DNA from: Streptomyces spororaveus
GTDB taxonomy: Bacteria; Actinomycetota; Actinomycetes; Streptomycetales; Streptomycetaceae
Assembly: GCF_016755875.1 (NCBI RefSeq)
Contig: NZ_BNED01000002.1
Location: 62,001-126,000 of the forward strand
Length of the DNA: 64,000 bases
Direction: 5' to 3'
Shown: positions 25,850 through 34,462 of the stretch, in pieces
How the letters are laid out: every line of letters starts with the position of its first letter
How positions within the stretch are numbered: the first letter of the stretch is position 1
Translations under genes and position numbers: made by a program
The notes under the pieces: model-generated
What the model saw: only the letters and a program-made list of their open reading frames with translations
Database searches by the model: none
Told to the model about the DNA's origin: nothing

Positions 25850-25919
25850 AGCAATGTCCGAATCGGCGAAAGTGCTCTCACAGCCAACCGCCGGCCCACA
25901 GCACCGCAGGTCACGAAGT
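25850..25919 (+). promoter_or_regulatory. CRISPR array 2 leader
   Basis: The 70 nt before the first repeat contain AATCGGCGAAAGTGC (25861-25875). The 13-nt TCGGCGAAAGTGC is identical to the motif on the minus strand of segment L3 of array 1, supporting its identity as a leader core. Confidence 0.6.
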
Positions 25920-26748
25920 GTGCTCCCCGTACGCGCGGGGATGGTCCCGATGAACGACATCATCGCCGGTGATCCGACTCGTGCTCCCCGTACGCGCGGG
26001 GATGGTCCCGGCCATGTCCTCACGTCCCCTTCTTCATTGCGGTGCTCCCCGTACGCGCGGGGATGGTCTCACTCTCACCGAGTTCGCCGCTCGCGGGGAG
26101 ATGTGCTCCCCGTACGCGCGGGGATGGTCCCCCCCTTTGACGGCTTGACCGCCAGGTACGACCGTGCTCCCCGTACGCGCGGGGATGGTCCCACGAGCGA
26201 GGCCGACTCCGATCTTCAGGCGCTGTGCTCCCCGTACGCGCGGGGATGGTCCCTGGGCCCGCTCCGGCGGGGTCTCCTGGTCCGGGTGCTCCCCGTACGC
26301 GCGGGGATGGTCCCTACGCCCGCGCCGACGGCGGCCCGCTGACCGAGTGCTCCCCGTACGCGCGGGGATGGTCCCCGAGGGGAGCCCCCGTCCACCGGGG
26401 CGGGGTGGTGCTCCCCGTACGCGCGGGGATGGTCCCGCCGGATGCGGCGGGCTTTGGTCTTCCTGGTGGTGCTCCCCGTACGCGCGGGGATGGTCCCGAC
26501 CGACTGGAAGCAGCCACGTTCAGACACCTGTGCTCCCCGTACAGGCGGGGATGGCCCCAAGTCCTACCGGCACGGAGACCGGATCTGCTCGTGCTCCCCG
26601 TACGCGCGGGGATGGTCCCGAGAGGAGGGGCGCTCGGACCCTGCCAGGACCGTGCTCCCTGTACGCGCAGGGATGGTCCCCAGCGGAGCCCCCATTGACG
26701 AGTGACGAGTGCGCCCGGGGTACTCCCCGTGCGCGCGCGGGGATGGCC
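25920..26748 (+). CRISPR. CRISPR array 2, type I-E-like, 13 repeats plus a degenerate one
   Basis: Repeats of 28 nt (core CTCCCCGTACGCGCGGGGAT) start at 25920, 25981, 26042, 26103, 26164, 26225, 26286, 26347, 26408, 26469, 26530, 26591 and 26652, an exact 61-nt period with 33-nt spacers. Repeats at 26530 and 26652 have substitutions, and a final degenerate copy spans about 26720-26748. Degeneration at the right end puts the leader on the left, so transcription is rightward. The repeat differs from array 1 mainly in the loop and the 3' end. Confidence 0.95.
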
Positions 26749-26800
26749 CCGGGCTGCCAGTCGGCTTCTGGAGCCTCTCCGGGAATTCCCAGTACGCGCA

Positions 26801-26824
26801 GCCCCGAACCGTGCGGTCCGGGGC
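26801..26824. terminator. Hairpin after the tyrosine recombinase gene
   Basis: GCCCCGAACC and GGTCCGGGGC form a 10-bp stem with one mismatch around GTGC, 17 bases beyond the recombinase stop. The right half, CGTGCGGTCCGGGGCTTC, recurs exactly at 24150-24167. Confidence 0.55.
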
Positions 26825-26840
26825 TTCCTCGCGTCTGGGG

Positions 26841-27812
26841 TCAGCGGTCGCTGGGGGCGAGCAGGCTGGTGACCTCGGCGAGGGCGGCCGCGCCGGGCTT
26901 GAAGTACTTGCGGGCGGCGCTGACGGACTTGTGGCGAGACTTCGCCATGAACAGCAACAGGGAGACGCCTTGTTCTCCGAGGTGGGTGAGGCCGGAGTGG
27001 CGGAACTCGTGCGGGTCCCAGCCGGTGCCTTCGTCGCCGCCGACGCAGGTGTGGCGGTCGAGCAGGGCGCGGAGCTGGCCGTAGGAGAGGCGGGCGAGGC
27101 CGGTGTCGGGGCAGGCGTCTCGCGGGGTGAGGAGTTTGCCGGGGCCGGGGCGGCGGTGGGTGACGAGCAGCGGGCCGCGGGTCCGCTCGCCGATCAGGCG
27201 GGGCAGCAGCCGGGCGGTGCCGGCGTCCCAGTAGATCGTCTCCGTGGCGTAGTCCTCGCGGGCCTGGCCCCGGCGGCGGACGGCCTTGGCGCCCTTGGCC
27301 TTCACCGGGCACTGGCGGGCGGGGAGGTTGAGGTCCTCGATGTTGATGCCGAGGAGCTCGTCGGCGCGGGCGACAGTCTCGTAGAGCATCCGGTAGGTGA
27401 CCTTCTCGCGCAGGGCGACGTCGCGCCGGGCGATCAGGCGGTCGATGGCGGTCTTGGAGCGGACCGGGGTGTCGGAGCCGGGGTCGGGCATCCGCTTGCA
27501 CCAGGCCGGGATGTGCGGCGGCTGCAGGCCGCTGTCGTGGCACCAGGAGAGCCAGCCGCCGACCGCGCCGCGGCGGGCGTTCCAGGTGCTGGCGGCCGCC
27601 GTGCCCCAGAGCTGTTCGAGGGCCTGGCCGATCTCGTCGTCGGCGAGGGAGGACAGGGGCCGGCCCTCGCCGAGTTCGGGGACGACCTTGCCGAGCGTCG
27701 TGGTGTAGCTCCGGCGGGTGTTGGCGACGGTGATGGAGTCGAGGTAGCGGTCGGCGGCGGTGCGCACGGTCGCCGCTCCGGAGGCGGTCTTGAGGGGGAC
27801 GACGGTCGCCAC
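26841..27812 (-). CDS. Tyrosine recombinase / integrase
   Basis: The 323-residue protein has a SAM-like N-terminal core-binding domain ([11 protein letters not shown], residues 17-100) and a complete catalytic set: R149 (VARADELLG), K in the basic [11 protein letters not shown] segment, H268 and R271 in [13 protein letters not shown]294 in SRHKS, and nucleophile Y303. Start GTG 27812 is chosen for AAGGAG 5 bases upstream; an extended start at 27863 lies inside the upstream palindromes. No excisionase gene or tRNA attachment site is nearby, so it may serve dimer resolution or inversion rather than integration. Confidence 0.9.
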   Translation of the reverse strand: MATVVPLKTASGAATVRTAADRYLDSITVANTRRSYTTTLGKVVPELGEGRPLSSLADDEIGQALEQLWGTAAASTWNARRGAVGGWLSWCHDSGLQPPHIPAWCKRMPDPGSDTPVRSKTAIDRLIARRDVALREKVTYRMLYETVARADELLGINIEDLNLPARQCPVKAKGAKAVRRRGQAREDYATETIYWDAGTARLLPRLIGERTRGPLLVTHRRPGPGKLLTPRDACPDTGLARLSYGQLRALLDRHTCVGGDEGTGWDPHEFRHSGLTHLGEQGVSLLLFMAKSRHKSVSAARKYFKPGAAALAEVTSLLAPSDR

Positions 27813-27825
27813 GGTTCTCCTTGCC

Positions 27826-27916
27826 GCAGATAACAGGTCCTCGTCATGTCGGAGAACGGGCACGTTCTCCCTGGTCGACGGTCACCCTAGTGCAGATAAC
27901 AGGGCAGTTATCTGCA
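27826..27916. promoter_or_regulatory. Palindromic cluster upstream of the recombinase (candidate recombination site or operator)
   Basis: TGCAGATAAC (27891-27900) and GTTATCTGCA (27907-27916) form a perfect 10-bp inverted repeat around AGGGCA, the geometry of a tyrosine recombinase core site. GCAGATAACAGG recurs as a direct copy at 27826-27837, and GGAGAACG/CGTTCTCC (27851-27870) is a second perfect palindrome between them. Confidence 0.6.
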
Positions 27917-28110
27917 TCAATGACAAGCTGGGCTGCAGGGATTGCGGATTCCGGGGCCGAGCCCGCTGGCGCGCCCCCGGCGCCCGCGCCCGTGCCTGTC
28001 GTGAGGTGACATGTGCCGGAGGATCCACGGAAGCCGTGGTGGGTGGGGCGTGGGGCTGCTATCAGTGAGGGGAGCAGTCGGCTTCCGGTGACGGCCGGCT
28101 TCGGGGAGGG

Positions 28111-28452
28111 GTGGATGTGACGCGAGGTCGGAAGATCGCGGTCGTGGTGGTGGCAGTGGCGTGCATCGTCTCGACGCCGTTGCTCTGGTTGTTGAACGGT
28201 CCGAACACCGGCCAGTTGGTCGGGGCCTCGGTCCAGGCCGCCGCCGGTATCGCAGCCCTGGTCTGGGCCCTGTTCCAGCACCCGACCCCTGCCGGCCCCG
28301 TCGACAGAGCGACCAATACCGGTGAGGCCAGCGAGGGCGGTATCACCGGCATCAAGCGGCCCGGCGGCCAAGGAGACGGTTCGGCGACAGCCGAGGGGAC
28401 GGGAGACGCCAAGGGGCAGGGCTCCGTCTCCGGTATCGACTACTCGAACTAG
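28111..28452 (+). CDS. Small membrane protein with Gly-rich tail
   Basis: The 113-residue protein (GTG start at 28111 or 28117) has two hydrophobic helices, about residues 9-28 (IAVVVVAVACIVSTPLLWLL) and 37-54. The remaining 60 residues are hydrophilic and Gly-rich with repeating T(G/N)xA units (ATNTGEASEGG, EGTGDAKGQG). The next gene encodes the same type of TGDA repeats, so the two products probably act together at the membrane. I do not know the family. Confidence 0.65.
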   Translation: MDVTRGRKIAVVVVAVACIVSTPLLWLLNGPNTGQLVGASVQAAAGIAALVWALFQHPTPAGPVDRATNTGEASEGGITGIKRPGGQGDGSATAEGTGDAKGQGSVSGIDYSN

Positions 28453-28469
28453 GACCCAAGCACCCACAC

Positions 28470-29021
28470 ATGACCAAAGAGTCGTCACATACGAGACAGG
28501 ACGATGCGCCCGAGGTGCCGGTGACCGTGCGGGACACCGGCGACGCCGAAACCATCGGCGGGGCCACGGCCGTGACCGGATACCGCGGCCCGGCCCCGGG
28601 AACCGGCAACGCTCCCCACGGCTCGGTCCACATCTCCGACACCGGCGACGCCACGGCGATCGGGCCCGGTGTGACGGTCCGGCAGCCCGGGAACGCGGCG
28701 GCGGGGGGCGCCTGCGGTTCCTTGGGGGTGCGGTGCGGGGACGGTGGGGGCCGTGCCCACACCGCGCGGTCAGCGTCCGGGCCAGGGGTAGCGGCGGGCG
28801 CGGATCGTCCACTCCTCATCCGGCCGGCCGGGTACCAGGCGGCCGTCGGTCTCCCACCGTGCGGCGAGCTCGGTGAAGATCGGCTCCAGCTCGGGGCGCG
28901 GAACCGTTTCGCTGCTGGCGCGCTGCACGCCGATGACGGGCGTGAGCCGCATCGTCGTGGTCACGGCCGGTTCAACGGCCTCTGGGCCGTCTGGGTCACC
29001 CACGCGCCGGACCGGAGTTGA
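28470..29021 (+). CDS. TGDA-repeat hypothetical protein, C-terminus doubtful
   Basis: The first about 80 residues (PVTVRDTGDAETIGGATAVT and VHISDTGDATAIGPGVTV) contain two DTGDA repeats predicted as beta turns, matching the tail of the upstream membrane protein. After about residue 85 the composition becomes Arg/Gly-rich and the frame runs antisense to the small leftward gene at 28770. I believe the start and repeats, but the true end was probably lost by deletion or frameshift near 28740. Confidence 0.5.
   Translation: MTKESSHTRQDDAPEVPVTVRDTGDAETIGGATAVTGYRGPAPGTGNAPHGSVHISDTGDATAIGPGVTVRQPGNAAAGGACGSLGVRCGDGGGRAHTARSASGPGVAAGADRPLLIRPAGYQAAVGLPPCGELGEDRLQLGARNRFAAGALHADDGREPHRRGHGRFNGLWAVWVTHAPDRS
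28770..28964 (-). CDS. Small hypothetical protein (64 aa)
   Basis: From GTG 28964 (or ATG 28952) the frame reads MRLTPVIGVQRASSETVPRP, then LEPIFTELAARWETDGRLVP and ends RARRYPWPGR. The sequence is well balanced and protein-like, more so than the overlapping plus-strand frame, but the family is unknown and it is antisense to the tail of the TGDA-repeat gene. Confidence 0.5.
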   Translation of the reverse strand: MTTTMRLTPVIGVQRASSETVPRPELEPIFTELAARWETDGRLVPGRPDEEWTIRARRYPWPGR

Positions 29022-29251
29022 GTACCAGTTTCCGAGGGTGAACGAACGGCTTTGAGTCGAACAGGTGGCCGCGATGGCCGATCTCGGGCGTGGATCCATG
29101 GCTCGCGCCTTCGTCCGGTGAGTGCCGATCAGGTCTATGCGGCCTTGGTGGCGCTGAGGGCCGAACCAGGTCTGCCGGATCGGCCTACGGAACGCGGCGG
29201 TTGGCGGGTAGCGTCAGGGCGAGGTGTCTTGACCGAGGGCGGGGAGGAACG

Positions 29252-30571
29252 TTGAGGAAGTTACGGTACGGATCACTGGCGGGTGCCGCGATGGTGCTGC
29301 TGGCGGCATGCACGGGGTCGGGGGGCGGCGGCAAGCCGCAGGACAACGCGCCTGCGGCGCCCGGCAGTTCGGCCTCATCCGCGACGCCGAGCGCGCCGGC
29401 CGCCGCGCGGGCACAGGTCCCGCCGGCCTTCGACGGCGGCAAGGGCTGGGCGGTGATGCAGTCGGAGCACCTGACGCAGCCGACCGTCGCCCCGAACTCG
29501 CGACTGGTGCTGCTCCTCAAGACCTACGAGGACGGGAAGGCGTTCGGCGTCGAAGCACGCGAGGCCACCACTGGCGCCCTCCGCTGGGCGAGCGCGCCGT
29601 GGAAGCCCGGCGAGAACCCCAAGGAGTTCGACGCCAGCGACGTCAAGCTCGTGGTGACGAGCAAGGATGGGAAGGACTACGCGGTCCTCACCGCAGCGGT
29701 CAACGAAGGCGCGGACGTGGTCAACCACGGCACGCGCGTCGTCAACGCCGCCGTGTTCCCCGCCGCCTCCTCCGGCACCGGAGTGGCCCCGGCCCGCACA
29801 GTCAAGATCCCCGGTGCAGAGCTCGTCATCGCACACCCGGGGGACGGCACAGTGCTCTTCAAGACCGATTCGGCGTTCACCGTCGCCGATGTCACCACCG
29901 GCGACCTCAAGGCCCCGCTGGCCCAGGGGAGCCGCGAGTACCAGCTGGCCGCCGGAGGCGGCAAGATGGTGGAGCTGTGGCCGGGGCAGGCGACCATTCC
30001 AGACGGGGCCGACCCGCGTGACGACGCGATGCCCGGCAGCGGGGGCCAGGTCATGGCGGTGAAGGGCGGCTACGTGGTCGCCTCGTGGCAGGCGAAGAAC
30101 CAGGCCTACTCCGCACTGGGCCTGCCGATGAACTACGTCTGGGCCCTGCACGACGAGCGCGGCGGGCAACCCGTCTTCACCCTCGCCTGCGAGGGACTGA
30201 GCACGGGAATTCTCGGCCAGGGAGGCTCGACTGCGCTGAGCGACAACGGACGCTACCTCGTCGCCGTCACCATGGCCTTCGACCTCCAGGCCAAGAAGGG
30301 CTACTGCTTCGGCGCGACCGACACCCGCAGCGGGGTGAACTTCATGGGGGTCGGCAACAATGGTGTCGCGTACGGCACGTCCGGCCCGGCCGCCAGGACG
30401 CCAGTCTCAGTCGACCTCGCCACGGGGACGGCCGCCGACCTGAGCGGGGCCCGGCTCCCCGACCACGTCTCCGGCGACGTCGCCCTCTACACCAGCGCGC
30501 CGCAGAACGAGAAGGACCCGGCAGCCGACCTGAGCCACCACGCCGTGCTTAGCGTCTACCCCACACGCTGA
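29252..30571 (+). CDS. Lipoprotein with beta-propeller-like repeats
   Basis: The start is TTG 29252, preceded by GGGGAGGA. The first 22 residues form a lipoprotein signal (LRKLRYGSLAGAAMVLLAAC with lipobox LAAC), and a Gly/Pro/Ala-rich linker follows. Residues 60-439 contain repeated beta-blades such as ATTGALRWASAPW, TVADVTTGDLKAPL and VDLATGTAADLSG, resembling PQQ/quinoprotein-like propellers. It is extracytoplasmic and membrane-anchored. A similar lipoprotein is encoded at 38665, so they are probable paralogues. Function unknown. Confidence 0.75.
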   Translation: MRKLRYGSLAGAAMVLLAACTGSGGGGKPQDNAPAAPGSSASSATPSAPAAARAQVPPAFDGGKGWAVMQSEHLTQPTVAPNSRLVLLLKTYEDGKAFGVEAREATTGALRWASAPWKPGENPKEFDASDVKLVVTSKDGKDYAVLTAAVNEGADVVNHGTRVVNAAVFPAASSGTGVAPARTVKIPGAELVIAHPGDGTVLFKTDSAFTVADVTTGDLKAPLAQGSREYQLAAGGGKMVELWPGQATIPDGADPRDDAMPGSGGQVMAVKGGYVVASWQAKNQAYSALGLPMNYVWALHDERGGQPVFTLACEGLSTGILGQGGSTALSDNGRYLVAVTMAFDLQAKKGYCFGATDTRSGVNFMGVGNNGVAYGTSGPAARTPVSVDLATGTAADLSGARLPDHVSGDVALYTSAPQNEKDPAADLSHHAVLSVYPTR

Positions 30572-30782
30572 GCAGTCGGCCCTCTGCCCTCGGACACCAG
30601 CCCAGATTAGGGCTCCAGGCTACACAAAACGGGGGTTCAGACACAGGTACTGACCTTGTCGTTTATGGTCTGCCATCGAACGGGACCTCGAACTTGATCG
30701 GGATTTCCCCAGTTCATCGGATGTGTGAGGTGCCGTCGTTCGATCCTGTGCTCAGCGACAACGCAGCACGGAGGCCGGGAAC

Positions 30783-32276
30783 GTGGGACTAGTCGAGCAC
30801 AACGTCCAACGAGACGCGTTCACGGTGGTGGCGGAGTTCCGGTCGGAGCTGTACGCGTGCCTGGTCTCCAGAAGCGACGCCCTGTTCGAGCTGTGCGACG
30901 CACTCCTGTGCACCGACGGGCCGGTCCGCACGCTCGTGGACCTGGCCCTCGCGCCTGAGCACCGGAGGGGCCATGGCGCCTTGTACTCCGGGATCAACCA
31001 GGGCCGGATCGATGTTGCCCGGCTACGGCGTGCACTGGCCGCCGTTCCACTGCCCCGGGCCGGCGATGGCCGGCTGGTGTTGGCCGTGGACGTCTCCCCG
31101 TGGCTGAGGCCGGACGCCGACACCTCGTCGGACCGCTCCTTCTGTCACACCTTCGGCCGGGGCCTGGGCAAGCACCAGATGGTGCCCGGCTGGCCGTACT
31201 CGATCATCGCCGCTCTGGAGACCGGCCGGACCTCGTGGACCGCGCTGTTGGACGCGATCCGGCTGGAGCCCGGCGCCGACGTGGCCGCGGTCACCGCTGG
31301 ACAGGTCCGCGACGTCGTCGGACGGCTCCTGGACGCTGGACAGTGGAGGGTCGGCGACCCAGGCATCCTGGTCGTGCTGGACGCGGGCTACGATGCGCCC
31401 CGCATCGCCCACCTCCTGGCCGACCTCCCCGTGGAGGTTCTGGGGCGGCTCCGCTCGGACCGGGTGATGCGCAAGCCGGTCCCGGTGCCGTGGATCTGCC
31501 CGCCACAGGGCGGCCGTCCGCCGAAGCACGGCGGCGAGTTCGTCTTCGGTGACCCGGCTACGTGGGGCGAGGCCACCGCGGTCACCGTCACCAACACCGA
31601 TCGATACGGGGCGGCGACTGCGCAAGGCTGGGACCGGCTCCACCCACGACTGACGCGCCGAGCCGCCTGGCTCGACCACCAGGGCCCGTTGCCGATCATC
31701 GAAGGCACCGTGATCCGGTTGACGGTCGAGAAGCTGCCCAGCGGCGGGGTGAACAAGCCCGTCTGGCTCTGGTGGTCCGGCACCGGCGCCACCACCCAGG
31801 ACGTCGACCGGTGCTGGCAGTCCTTCCTGCGACGCTTCGACCTGGAACACACCTTCCGGCTGCTCAAGCAGACCCTCGGATGGACCCGGCCGCGACTGCG
31901 GGACTCCAGGGCGGCCGACCGCTGGACCTGGCTCGTCCTGGCCGCGCACGCCCAGCTCCGCCTCGCCCGCCCTCTCGCACGGGACCTCCGCCGGCCGTGG
32001 GAACGCCCGGCGGAACCGAACAGACTCACCCCCGCCCGCGTCCGACGCGGGTTCAGAAACCTACGCGCGAAAACCGGCACGCCAGCCAGTGCACCGAAAC
32101 CAACCCGACCCGGCTCCGGACGCCCGCTCGGCTCGAAGAACAGACAGCCCGCCGCCCGCTACGAGGTGGGACGCGTCCTCGCCACGGGCGAGGCCTACAG
32201 TCGGCCCGCCCACCACAAGAAGGGGACAAAACCCCGACGCAAAACCGACGCTGCCCGCGATCACAGCACGGCATAG
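30783..32276 (+). CDS. DDE transposase (NF041680-like family)
   Basis: The 497-residue protein resembles a Streptomyces DDE transposase family: N-terminal helical DNA-binding part (residues 1-95), then LVLAVDVSPWLRPDADTS (first Asp), ILVVLDAGYDAPRIAHLLAD (second Asp) and FDLEHTFRLLKQTLGWTRPR (Glu). The basic C-terminal tail (GSKNRQPAARYEV) is also typical. The gene appears intact. I could not find clear terminal inverted repeats or a target duplication in the 190 bases upstream or 40 bases downstream. Confidence 0.8.
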   Translation: MGLVEHNVQRDAFTVVAEFRSELYACLVSRSDALFELCDALLCTDGPVRTLVDLALAPEHRRGHGALYSGINQGRIDVARLRRALAAVPLPRAGDGRLVLAVDVSPWLRPDADTSSDRSFCHTFGRGLGKHQMVPGWPYSIIAALETGRTSWTALLDAIRLEPGADVAAVTAGQVRDVVGRLLDAGQWRVGDPGILVVLDAGYDAPRIAHLLADLPVEVLGRLRSDRVMRKPVPVPWICPPQGGRPPKHGGEFVFGDPATWGEATAVTVTNTDRYGAATAQGWDRLHPRLTRRAAWLDHQGPLPIIEGTVIRLTVEKLPSGGVNKPVWLWWSGTGATTQDVDRCWQSFLRRFDLEHTFRLLKQTLGWTRPRLRDSRAADRWTWLVLAAHAQLRLARPLARDLRRPWERPAEPNRLTPARVRRGFRNLRAKTGTPASAPKPTRPGSGRPLGSKNRQPAARYEVGRVLATGEAYSRPAHHKKGTKPRRKTDAARDHSTA

Positions 32277-32315
32277 GCTGCTCGGGTAGTCACAGCTGGA
32301 CCAACAGGGGGCCTC

Positions 32316-32636
32316 ATGGAGCACAGCTCTGAGCGAGAGAACAGCGAAGGCTCGGCTTCTTCCCGCTACACCCGGGATATGCAGCAAGAACGCCACGCTT
32401 TGCGCGAAGCCCTGCGCTCCGATCTGCCCGCCGCCCACATGGGCTTGGGCGTGACCATCATCGCCCTCATTGTGGTCGCCAGCTTCTCCGGCCCTCGATG
32501 GACACTGATCATCGCTGGTGCCTTCACGGCCTGGTTCATCCTTGCACTGACAGTGATCCACATCGGCAGCGGCCTTGGCTGGGACGCCATCCGACGGGCC
32601 TACATCGCAACGTTCGGTTGGGGCAACTGGATCTGA
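32316..32636 (+). CDS. Small two-span membrane protein (106 aa)
   Basis: A charged N-terminus of about 40 residues (SSERENSEGSASSRYTR) is followed by two transmembrane helices, GLGVTIIALIVVASF (about 43-58) and LIIAGAFTAWFILALTVI (about 64-82), and a short aromatic tail. ATG 32316 is preceded by a weak GGGG site. No family recognised. Confidence 0.65.
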   Translation: MEHSSERENSEGSASSRYTRDMQQERHALREALRSDLPAAHMGLGVTIIALIVVASFSGPRWTLIIAGAFTAWFILALTVIHIGSGLGWDAIRRAYIATFGWGNWI

Positions 32637-32657
32637 CGTCCCTCACTGCCCGCCCCT

Positions 32658-32903
32658 CTACCAAGGCCGCACCATAAACGACAAGCTGACGGCCCGCAGC
32701 GCGGTGCGGGCCGTCTCGGCGTCGATGAGGAGCGCGAACTCTCTGAAGGCGGTGGCCATCACCTCGTCGGGGGTGGCCTGTTGCCCCTCGGGGGCGCGGT
32801 GGGCGGCGAGCTGGGCGGCGCCGCGGGCCACGATCCGCTCGCGTTCGGCGTCATCGAGGGTGGTGTCGTTGAGCGCGGCCAGGACCTGCCGCCACAGCGT
32901 CAT
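32658..32903 (-). CDS. Small hypothetical protein (81 aa)
   Basis: MTLWRQVLAALNDTTLDDAE and ERIVARGAAQLAAHRAPEG form a helical acidic protein. The last residues (LSFMVRPW) look like read-through after an interrupted end, because the preceding LRAV resembles a natural boundary. Upstream, a leftward frame from about 33069 (MIYTPHRAKGAPVLGP) continues after a shift near 33010 as EDDDTGVEAEEPVATV and would overlap this ATG, suggesting a broken coupled gene. Confidence 0.5.
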   Translation of the reverse strand: MTLWRQVLAALNDTTLDDAERERIVARGAAQLAAHRAPEGQQATPDEVMATAFREFALLIDAETARTALRAVSLSFMVRPW

Positions 32904-33065
32904 CGCCCGCTCCGATCGCGGGGCGCGGGCACCGTGGCGACCGGCTCCTCGGCTTCCACGCCGGTGTCGTCGTCCTCACCTGGCGCGGGCCGCCGGCCGA
33001 AGGGCCCTTCCTGCCCGGGAAGGGCCCCAGCACGGGAGCGCCCTTGGCGCGGTGCGGCGTGTAGA

Positions 33066-34058
33066 TCATGCGCTCATGCTCCCCGCCATCTGGTCCGGAA
33101 TGCTCCCGACCCTCTGGCGAGCGGCGAAGTCGGCGTGCGCCGCGGTGACGGCCTCCGGGTACGCCTGCCGCTTCTCGTGTTCGGCCAGGGCCCGGTAGAT
33201 GCTCGACAGGCTCGGGCTCTGTCCCTTGCGCTTGCCGGTGGGGATGATCAGGTCGGGCTGGATCTCCTCGACCGTCTCACCGTTCGACCGGCGGCGGAGC
33301 ACGGTGTGGAGCATGTCGTCGGTGATGACCGGCGGCCGGCCCCCGTGCTTGCCCTTGCGGGCCGCGGTGTCGAGTCCCTCCAGCGTCGACTCCCGGATGT
33401 TCTCCCGCTCCGTCTCCGCCATCGCGGCGAAGAAGGCGAACAGCAGTCGGCCGTGCCCGGTCGGGTCGTAGATCCCGGCCAGCGGACCGGCGAGCATCTC
33501 CAGGACCAGGCCGTGCGCGGCGAGATGGTCGGCGAGCGCGGTCAGCTCGGCGGCGTCCCGCCCCAGCCGCTTCATCTCGTACACGGTGAAGATGACCCGG
33601 CAGTGCGGGGCGTGCGCCTTGATCTCCCGCGCGGCGGCGAGGGCGGCCTCGAACTTCGGGCGGACCCGCACCCGGGTGCTGATCTTCTCGGCGAAGATCT
33701 TGTCCCGGGGGATGTTCTTCGCGGCGAGCGCGTCGAGCTGCGTCTGGAGTTCCTGGGTCAGGGTGGAGCAGCGGGCGTAGCCGATGCGGATGTCCGCGCT
33801 CGGGGTGTCCGGGTCGATCGGCGCGGGCACGGGGGTGCCGGGCCGCCACGGCTGCCCCGGATTGCGGTCGGCCGGGGTCGGCACCCGCAGGAGCTTGGCG
33901 AGCCGGGGTACCTTCGTGAAGCGGCCGGTGTGATAAGTGCCGGCGACCGCTCCGGAGCGCGAGCGACAGGGTGAACCTGGCGCTGCGTTACAGCGCGGGC
34001 AGGGATGGCGCTCGACGTCGTCCGCATCGGACACGAGTGCGGTTTGAGGATCCGTCAT
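33066..34058 (-). CDS. Serine recombinase with N-terminal zinc motif, copy 3
   Basis: The 330-residue product is colinear with copy 1 (13756-14724) and about 90 percent identical by eye: CPRCNAAPGSPCRSR, IRIGYARCSTLTQELQTQLD, MKRLGRDAAELT and GKHGGRPPVITDDML are all present. It starts at ATG 34058 (MTDPQTAL). The only notable differences are near the C-terminus (SNGETVEEIQPD). It is intact and lies in inverted orientation to copy 1, 19 kb away, with a matching upstream region. Confidence 0.9.
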   Translation of the reverse strand: MTDPQTALVSDADDVERHPCPRCNAAPGSPCRSRSGAVAGTYHTGRFTKVPRLAKLLRVPTPADRNPGQPWRPGTPVPAPIDPDTPSADIRIGYARCSTLTQELQTQLDALAAKNIPRDKIFAEKISTRVRVRPKFEAALAAAREIKAHAPHCRVIFTVYEMKRLGRDAAELTALADHLAAHGLVLEMLAGPLAGIYDPTGHGRLLFAFFAAMAETERENIRESTLEGLDTAARKGKHGGRPPVITDDMLHTVLRRRSNGETVEEIQPDLIIPTGKRKGQSPSLSSIYRALAEHEKRQAYPEAVTAAHADFAARQRVGSIPDQMAGSMSA

Positions 34059-34193
34059 GACCCCGGATCGTGTCACAAACCATTCCCGGAACGTGCTCCG
34101 TTCCACTTTTGAGTGAGAGCGGGTTTTGACAGCGGATCGGCGGTCCGGGCCGCTCCCGTCGACCGTTTTCGATCTTGCTCCGGGAAAGGTTCG
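34059..34193 (-). promoter_or_regulatory. Conserved 135-bp upstream region of recombinase copy 3 (candidate res site)
   Basis: On the minus strand this region matches 13621-13755 in the same order and spacing. An imperfect palindrome GGAACGGAGCACGTTCC lies about 30 bases before the ATG, and TTTGTGACA is kept in both copies. It is the probable promoter and recombination site. Confidence 0.6.
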
Positions 34194-34462
34194 TTTCTGA
34201 CAGTGACACGGCGTGCGGCCGTGGCCCCCGCTCGATCGGGAGGGCAAGCGCGGTCGACTTCAGGCCGCCCGTCCGAATCCGGTGGTATCGGCCTTCACAC
34301 CTCGCGGGATGCGGGCGCTGGGTCGTCGCACTCGGCGGCCAGAGCCTCGACTCCGGCTCGAACGTCGTCGGCACGACCTTCGGACTGCCTGTCAAAACTT
34401 CTGACACCAACACCGGTTTCCTGGGCCGTTCCTACTCGGCCCCCACGTCGTTGGCCCGGCAG

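Noticed and set aside
23922..26342. An 806-residue plus-strand frame across the tnpB region
   Set aside because: It is a shadow frame of TnpB, Arg/Pro-rich, and runs into the CRISPR repeats. The TnpB frame has all catalytic motifs.
25793..27543. Long open frames through CRISPR array 2, including a 409-residue leftward frame
   Set aside because: They translate repeat units (VRAGMVP, RTRGDGP, ARTGSTT) and the antisense of the tyrosine recombinase.
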